Positions 3,611 through 5,218 of a stretch of 5,218 bases of DNA are shown here, piece by piece; the stretch's first letter is position 1; every line of letters begins with the position of its first letter. A model generated the notes under the pieces. The model was not told where the DNA came from. It ran no database searches and worked only from the letters and a program-made list of their open reading frames with translations. The translations under genes and the position numbers were made by a program. The stretch covers positions 1 to 5,218 of the forward strand of contig CAINWJ010000085.1 of assembly GCA_903854455.1 (NCBI GenBank), written 5' to 3'. This stretch comes from Candidatus Peribacteria bacterium. Lineage in GTDB: Bacteria > Patescibacteriota > Gracilibacteria > Peribacterales > Peribacteraceae.

Positions 3611-5218
3611 ATGCGCGCAAAGCAACTCCTTGCCTCGATCAACCTGTTCTGCCTCGTAACGGCGCAGGTCTCTTTGCCGGTCATCGGAACCTACATGGTA
3701 CCTCCGGCGAGTGCCCAGAGTCAGGGTGAGTTCGCTCCCGTCACAAGTGACGTGACGGATGCCGCTCCTATCGTCATCGAAGATCAGATCCCTCAGCCTG
3801 CGCCTGCTCCGATCGTGGAGCCTGCTCCCGCTCCTGAGCCAGCACCGGTCGTTGATGTCATTCCTGTTTCACAGCCTTCACCGGTCACAGAGATTGCTCC
3901 TGCCGCTCAGCCAACTCCCGTCGCAGATCCCGTCGTCACTACGTCAGTTCAGGAGACCCAGCCCGCTCCGGCTATCCAGGCCGCTCCCGTTGCCGAGGGG
4001 GAAGCAGCCGCTCCTTCCGACGATCAGAGTGATATTTCTCTGTCAATGAGTGCAGTTGCACCAATGTCGGTAGCAGTATCTGCCCAAGCTCAAGAGCGTT
4101 CGTGGTATGCCGATATTTCGGGCATTCGGGCTTTCTATAATCAGAGAGCTGCGGAGCGTGGTTATACCCAGATTTCCACAGCATGGAATGGTCAGGGGAT
4201 GGTGAGTAATGATGCCGTGACGGCTGCCAAGATTTGTGAATTGGCTGGATACACAAATGTTGTGTCGAGAAGTTGTAGTGAAAATGGAACGAGCGGTCGA
4301 TGTAATTTCACAAGTTGTGGTGACAATACGATTGGAGTCTGGAATGCGTCAGCTAACAACATGAGTATCGTGAATGCTTGTGGTTATACCTGGCTGGCAA
4401 GCCTTACGTGCAACAATCCGATTATTACTCCACGCTGTGGCGACGGCATCGTCAACGGCAATGACGTTTGTGACGAAGGTGATGCGGTCAATGGCACTGC
4501 AGGTCACTGTAATGCGACGTGTTCCGGGCAAGTCCCCCCCAATAATTACTGTCCCACTGGATCGACAGAAACCCAGCGACTGAATTCCGTCAGCGTCAGC
4601 GCTCTCCGTGGAACCGGAGATCCCGTCCAGACTCTCACCAATCTGCAGGCAGGACAGATTGTTACCGTCAGCAATGTGACAGGTGATTATTCGTATTGGA
4701 ATGATGCTGGCGCTCCTCGCATTTCATGCGCAACCGGCATGCCTCTGACTTGCATTCCTGGTACTGGTGCGTGTCGTGATTCAGGTAACAATGGCTTCCT
4801 CTCTGGTGCGTTCTACAATGGTCACAGCCGCATTTCGGAGTTCTACCCCATCACCAATTTCAGTGCTCAGGCAGGTGGAATGATTGTTCCAAATCATGCG
4901 ACAGCACTCAAGTTCGCGTTCCCGGACGATCATCAGCATGACAACTCCGGCACCTGCACGTTCACTGTATCCAGTAACATCTGCACTCCCACCTGCAATG
5001 ACACCATCGACAACAACGGCAACGTCGTGAACAACTGCGCCGATCCCGTCTGTCACACCGATGGCATGGTTCATCCAGGCAATACTTCTCTCACCTGCAA
5101 CACGAATGGTAATGAGGGAACCTACATTCCTTCTTGTGGTGACGGCTTGAGATTTGGCACTGAAATCTGCGACGAAGGCGATCCAGCCAAGGGCGGACTC
5201 AACGGTACTGCCGGTCAC
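3611..5218 (+). CDS. Large secreted modular Cys-rich-repeat protein, 3' end beyond the window
   Basis: The first 536 codons are open to the window edge. Residues 1-35 form a Sec signal peptide: a basic start MRAKQ, a hydrophobic core LLASINLFCLVTAQVSLPVIG, and an ASA cleavage site after A35. Residues about 50-141 are a Pro/Ala/Val/Glu-rich stalk (PAPAPIVEPAPAPEPAPV). Residues 164-270 form an unrecognised domain with about seven cysteines (SWYADISGIRAFYN, AAKICELAGY, NFTSCGDNT). A Myxococcus-type Cys-rich repeat lies at 276-304 and a second starts at 509. Residues about 330-455 look like a beta-sandwich ending DNSGTCTFTV, reminiscent of PA-IL/LecA-like lectin folds. Residues 462-481 (CNDTIDNNGNVVNNCADPVC) resemble Asp/Asn calcium loops. 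The protein is probably cell-surface or secreted, perhaps adhesive; that role is inferred. ATG 3611 is preferred over ATG 3566, which would add 15 residues and lies within the promoter. The wall anchor, if any, is not in view. Confidence 0.88.
   Translation, partial: MRAKQLLASINLFCLVTAQVSLPVIGTYMVPPASAQSQGEFAPVTSDVTDAAPIVIEDQIPQPAPAPIVEPAPAPEPAPVVDVIPVSQPSPVTEIAPAAQPTPVADPVVTTSVQETQPAPAIQAAPVAEGEAAAPSDDQSDISLSMSAVAPMSVAVSAQAQERSWYADISGIRAFYNQRAAERGYTQISTAWNGQGMVSNDAVTAAKICELAGYTNVVSRSCSENGTSGRCNFTSCGDNTIGVWNASANNMSIVNACGYTWLASLTCNNPIITPRCGDGIVNGNDVCDEGDAVNGTAGHCNATCSGQVPPNNYCPTGSTETQRLNSVSVSALRGTGDPVQTLTNLQAGQIVTVSNVTGDYSYWNDAGAPRISCATGMPLTCIPGTGACRDSGNNGFLSGAFYNGHSRISEFYPITNFSAQAGGMIVPNHATALKFAFPDDHQHDNSGTCTFTVSSNICTPTCNDTIDNNGNVVNNCADPVCHTDGMVHPGNTSLTCNTNGNEGTYIPSCGDGLRFGTEICDEGDPAKGGLNGTAGH
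3758..4033 (+). other. Pro/Ala-rich low-complexity stalk coding segment
   Basis: This part of the large secreted-protein gene encodes residues about 50-141, made mostly of Pro, Ala, Val, Glu, Gln and Thr with repeated PAP, EPAPAP and PVT/PVA units. There are no cysteines and almost no aromatic residues. Such segments usually form extended spacers that hold a domain away from the cell surface. The underlying codons CCT, GCT and GTC recur, so the DNA is weakly repetitive and may vary in length between strains. Confidence 0.7.
4436..4522 (+). repeat. Cysteine-rich repeat 1 (Myxococcus-type)
   Basis: Encodes residues 276-304 of the large secreted protein: CGDGIVNGNDVCDEGD, then AVNGTAGHCNATC. 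The CGDGxxNGxxxCDEGD signature with later CxxxC is that of the Myxococcus cysteine-rich repeat family (TIGR02232/DUF4215-like), in which paired cysteines form disulphides in extracellular proteins. All four expected cysteines are present. Confidence 0.8.
5135..5218 (+). repeat. Cysteine-rich repeat 2, cut by the window end
   Basis: Encodes residues 509-536: CGDGLRFGTEICDEGDPAKG, then GLNGTAGH. It aligns with the first repeat, 233 residues earlier, sharing CGDG, CDEGD and NGTAGH. It carries three or four extra residues (the first has DAVNG where this one has DPAKGGLNG). The window stops where the first repeat has its third cysteine, so the C-x-x-x-C end should follow at once beyond base 5218. 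Confidence 0.75.

Noticed and set aside
3566..3613. Earlier in-frame ATG at 3566 for the large secreted protein
   Set aside because: It lies inside the predicted promoter spacer and would place 15 extra residues before a well-formed signal peptide.
3141..3659. Plus-strand open frame of 172 codons overlapping the end of the DUF11-like gene
   Set aside because: It is out of frame with the domain-supported gene, and its translation looks random with scattered cysteines. It also overlaps the next promoter and start.
4205..4420. Resemblance of KICELAGY to the SRCR domain motif VCRQLGY
   Set aside because: Only a short phrase matches, and the surrounding cysteine spacing does not follow the SRCR pattern.
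4781..5218. Minus-strand open frame of 145 codons at the window end
   Set aside because: It is antisense to the signal-peptide-bearing secreted-protein gene, whose frame has clear repeat motifs through this stretch.
1..5218. CRISPR arrays, tRNA or rRNA genes, insertion sequences, toxin-antitoxin or defence systems
   Set aside because: No regularly spaced repeats, tRNA-like folds, transposase motifs or paired small genes were seen on either strand.

Overview
The window looks like the end of a metagenome-assembled contig from a small-genome bacterium, most likely of the Candidate Phyla Radiation (Patescibacteria), with Peregrinibacteria as the best guess. The evidence is a compact 601-residue alanyl-tRNA synthetase of the kind seen in that group, and large secreted proteins with DUF11-like and Myxococcus-type cysteine-rich repeats. 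Four start codons also lack a visible Shine-Dalgarno sequence. TGA is used as a stop, so the genetic code looks standard rather than the UGA-to-Gly code of Gracilibacteria/SR1. The lineage is inferred from gene content alone.

Layout. Bases 1-37 are not biological: 5-37 is the Illumina read-1 adapter and 1-4 fits the end of an i5 index. Bases 38-322 (minus) hold the first 95 codons of an unrecognised gene, cut off by the adapter. It has a good promoter placed so close to its ATG that a leaderless mRNA is predicted. Bases 323-584 are non-coding and rich in inverted repeats, including a long interrupted hairpin just after the alaS stop codon. Bases 585-2390 (minus) encode alaS. A 199-base divergent intergenic region follows, with a strong plus-strand promoter.

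Bases 2590-3504 (plus) encode a 304-residue envelope protein with a Ser-rich segment, a DUF11-like beta-sandwich and one C-terminal membrane helix, but no recognisable N-terminal signal peptide. Bases 3611-5218 (plus) hold the first 536 codons of a large secreted, modular protein, open to the window edge. Its order is signal peptide, Pro/Ala-rich stalk, an unrecognised Cys-containing domain, a Cys-rich repeat, a possible lectin-like beta-sandwich, a Ca-loop-like Cys motif and the start of a second Cys-rich repeat.

The two plus-strand genes each have their own promoter and both look like cell-surface components. The two minus-strand genes are a housekeeping synthetase and an orphan. I see no mobile element, CRISPR array, RNA gene or defence system. 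The points most worth a second look are the adapter contamination, the predicted leaderless promoters, the domain-stripped synthetase and the two unusual surface proteins.
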